Shown piece after piece: positions 61,861 through 64,000 of a stretch of DNA of 64,000 nt (the stretch's first letter is position 1; every line of letters begins with the position of its first letter). The notes beneath the pieces were generated by a model that was not told where the DNA came from, did not search any database, and saw nothing but the letters and a program-made list of their open reading frames with translations. The position numbers were made by a program, and so were the translations under genes. The DNA is from CAVUWL01 sp963700105 (GTDB taxonomy: Bacteria; Actinomycetota; Thermoleophilia; Solirubrobacterales; 70-9). The stretch covers positions 1 to 64,000 of the forward strand of contig CAVOWL010000006.1 in assembly GCA_963700105.1 (NCBI GenBank), read 5' to 3'.

Positions 61861-64000
61861 CAGCCCCGGAAGCAGCTGGACGTGGTGAGCCGCCCTGCTG
61901 CGGTTGGCAAGGGCGCCTGGGGCGCAGTGGGACCTTCTGGGAGCCTTTGTCGTGCACTTGTGCTTTCTGTGCTGCTGGTGATACCTTGCCGATCTGTGAG
62001 GCGCCGGCGGCCGCCGCAGGTCCGCGCAGGGACGGTGCCGTTGGGGAGGGCGGGCCCAGGCAAGCTGCCGGCACCGTGGCACTCGTCGGCGGCGGTGGCA
62101 GGGCGTGCGACGGAGCGGGTGCGGGGAAGCCGCCGCCCGAGCGGGCGTCATAAATCTTGTAGGAAGAGGCCGTTGTGGTCGGTGGGGACCAGCGTCTGGT
62201 CGGTCCCGAAGTAGACGTCGGTGCCGTCGGCGCTGACCCGGATCAGGCCGGGGGCAGGCGCGGAGGAAGAAAGAGCGCCTCCCGTTCTCCTGGGTCGTGT
62301 CACCGGTGCCCGGGGTGATCAGCTGGGGGCGACCGTCGACGTACTCATAGACGTCCTCTGCGTTGTTGGTGTCGCCGTGAACAAGCGCGGTCTTCGGTGC
62401 TCCGGAAAGTGCGGCCATCGTTTGCCATGAAGAGGCCGTCCTGACTGCACCAGCACGTCTGATGTCGGCGGCGCTCCGCTGGGGAGGCAGGAGACGCAAA
62501 CGATCTTGCCGCTGGAGGGTTCGTATGTGTACATCTCGAGGTGCCCGTCACTGTCGTACTGAGACTGGGCAACCTGGTTGCCGGTGATGAAGGCCATGTG
62601 GCTGCCGTCGGGGGAGACCTCCATCCTCATAATCCGGGGGCAGTAGTTTTCGAAGCTGTAATAAGGTCGGTGAACGCAATGGGGAGGACCGGTGAGGGTG
62701 GTCACCCACTGAACCCGACCGTTGCGATAGACGTAGAGATTCTCCTGGTTCGGCAATCCGTGGGTGCCGTCGAGTTGCTCCAGCGAGGAAAAGTAGATTT
62801 CGCCGCTCTGGGAGGCGATGAAGCTGTCGGAGAGGCAGTTGCCACCCTGATTGGTGTTCCAGCTGACAGTAGAACAACTGGTTGGGGGGTGGGTGATGTC
62901 GCATTGGGTCGTCATGTGTGCCGTTATTCGGCCTGGCAGTGACCTGCCATGGCAGGAGTCGCTGTTGCCGGCACCAGGCCGCGTTCTCCCTTGGAGATCA
63001 GGGTCAGACGAATTTGGTCGCTTCGCTGACCACATGTAGAGGTCGGCACCGCCGTGTGTCGGGATCTTCGGAGCGTCAGGTGTTCTTCGGAGGTGAAGAT
63101 AGACGCTTCGAACCGTCGGCGGTCATGCCGACGTAGTTGACGTCGTGACCCTGAGAGACGTCGTAGGTCACCGCGTCATCGACCCGCATGTAGAGGCGGC
63201 TGGGCTGCATCAGGGAGGGCGTACTTGGACGCCGAAAGTTCAGCGCCGCACGGCTCGGGGCGCTGCAGGTGGCCGTACCCGCAGGGCCCGGACCGCTGCT
63301 GGCGGTCGATCAGGATGTGGGATCCGTCGGCTAGAGACGGCGGGAATCTGGAGCGGATCGCCCGCCTGATCGCCAGGCTCCGCTGGGAATAAGTTTGCCG
63401 CCCCCGGGGGTCTGGGAAGCGACCTGAGATCGTTTCAGCTTTGGTGTCATTGTCATAGACCGAGCCCGGCGCGGTTGAGCTGGCCGCCGGGGCGCTGGAA
63501 CACGTCCACTCGCTGGCTAAAGACGAAGTGGCTGAGATCGGCGGAGGCGGTGACGTCGCCGGCGCAGAAATCGGCGTCGCCTCCGTAAAACGGGCAATCG
63601 AGGGCATGCTCGCCGCCGGGTGCGACAGGTAGAGCCGGTCCGTTTTGATAACTGGCAAGACCCGCCCCCGGGTAGGCGCTGTAGCTGCCGGCGGGGACGG
63701 AGCCGAGATTGGTCGGCCAGCGGTCGAGGGCTTCGCCGTCGGCGCTCCAGACGTAGGGGGCCCCGGAGGCGATTATGGTGTGATTTTGAAAGTCGTTGCC
63801 GAACGAGCTCTCGATGCTCTGATCGCCCTGGTTCCAGTCCAGGAACGTGTCCAATACTGGGATCGGTGAGGACGCTGTTCTGTTCACCGTTGGCGCCCGG
63901 AAGGCTCGACGGTGCGCGCCATTGCTGGGCCGGGGTCGAGTCGGGCGGGCTCTGCGGCGGGCCGCCGTCGACCGCGGCCTGATTGGACGGAGGCCGACAT
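61861..64000 (-). CDS. C3: giant secreted PD40-like protein, C-terminal part, frameshifted and cut by window end
   Basis: The visible part corresponds to the PD40-like half and C-terminus of C1: WSADGEALDRWPTNLGSVPA, HALDCPFYGGDADFCAGDVT, ASADLSHFVFSQRVD, GEIYFSSLEQLDGTHGLPNQ, HLEMYTYEPSSGKIVCVSC and DVYEYVDGRPQLITPGTGDT occur in order but in alternating frames, with six or more breaks. NHL, Fn3-like and signal regions lie beyond base 64000. The stop and its boundary with A'3 (somewhere in 61850-61960) are unresolved. Identity as a C-type gene is clear; whether it is broken or mis-sequenced is not. Confidence 0.6.

Larger units (their letters stand above)
51379..64000 (-). repeat. Secretome cassette copy 3 (C3 partial, A'3, B3, A''3)
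   Basis: Same order as copies 1 and 2 from C onward; D3 should lie beyond the window. A'3/B3 abut (TAG then GTG) and B3/A''3 overlap by 8 bases, the same two junction types as copy 1. Three of the four genes carry many frameshifts. Confidence 0.8.

Noticed and set aside
11265..64000. LPXTG sortase signals or C-terminal membrane anchors on the giant proteins
   Set aside because: None seen; all end in basic, often Cys-containing tails without a hydrophobic segment.
1..64000. CRISPR array or insertion sequence with terminal inverted repeats
   Set aside because: No regularly spaced repeats and no transposase-like protein were found; the tandem duplications at 47.6 and 48.2 kb have only two units without spacers.

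Overview
The window is high-GC bacterial DNA with dense, short-spaced genes, leaderless toxin-antitoxin modules and very large secreted NHL/fibronectin-III-like/PD40-like proteins of the type common in Thermoleophilia (Solirubrobacterales-like Actinobacteria). This assignment rests on recognising family styles; no marker gene is present. Many genes carry single-base frameshifts, concentrated at 0-5 kb and above 54 kb. At least some look like sequencing or assembly errors.

Layout. 0-5.2 kb is an accessory zone: the tail of a short-chain dehydrogenase, a DUF5615 toxin with its frameshifted antitoxin, an operon of M48 peptidase, tiny Cys-rich protein and ArdC-like protein, helically phased ATGGGA repeats flanking two near-palindromes, a tRNA-Thr 5' half, and a broken VapC gene. 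5.3-11 kb holds ordinary genes: a 14-TM MFS pump, a dienelactone hydrolase, an intact VapBC pair, a SnoaL-like protein, an FMN split-barrel protein and a divergent MarR regulator.

From 11.3 kb to the end the window is dominated by three tandem, same-strand (minus) copies of one operon encoding giant secreted proteins. I use the labels D, C, A', B, A'' in order of transcription. Copy 1 is 11.3-29.1 kb (D1, C1, A'1, B1, A''1). Copy 2 is 30.4-47.1 kb (D2, C2, A'2, B2, A''2). Copy 3 is 51.4 kb to the window end (C3 partial, A'3, B3, A''3; D3 would lie beyond). Genes within a copy are mostly overlapped or directly abutted, so each copy is probably one transcript; good -35/-10 promoters lie before D1 and D2. 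D has NHL repeats plus fibronectin-III-like domains and a Cys/basic tail. C and B have NHL repeats, fibronectin-III-like domains, a conserved RQQT...DCRAYELVS element, PD40-like repeats, a DECHG-type motif and a basic tail. A' and A'' are built from four repeats of a two-cysteine module not assignable to a named family. Copies 1 and 3 are closer to each other than either is to copy 2.

The gaps between copies hold fossils of further A''-type genes (29.36-29.67 kb and 47.67-48.13 kb), a leaderless RHH/PIN toxin-antitoxin module, and ordinary genes (two thioesterases, a methyltransferase behind a BlaI-like operator). The triplicated D-C-A'-B-A'' secretome cassette, with its four-fold repeated A proteins and shared C-terminal Cys/basic tails, is the best candidate for an undescribed system. 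Its function cannot be read from sequence; a multicomponent cell-surface structure is an inference.
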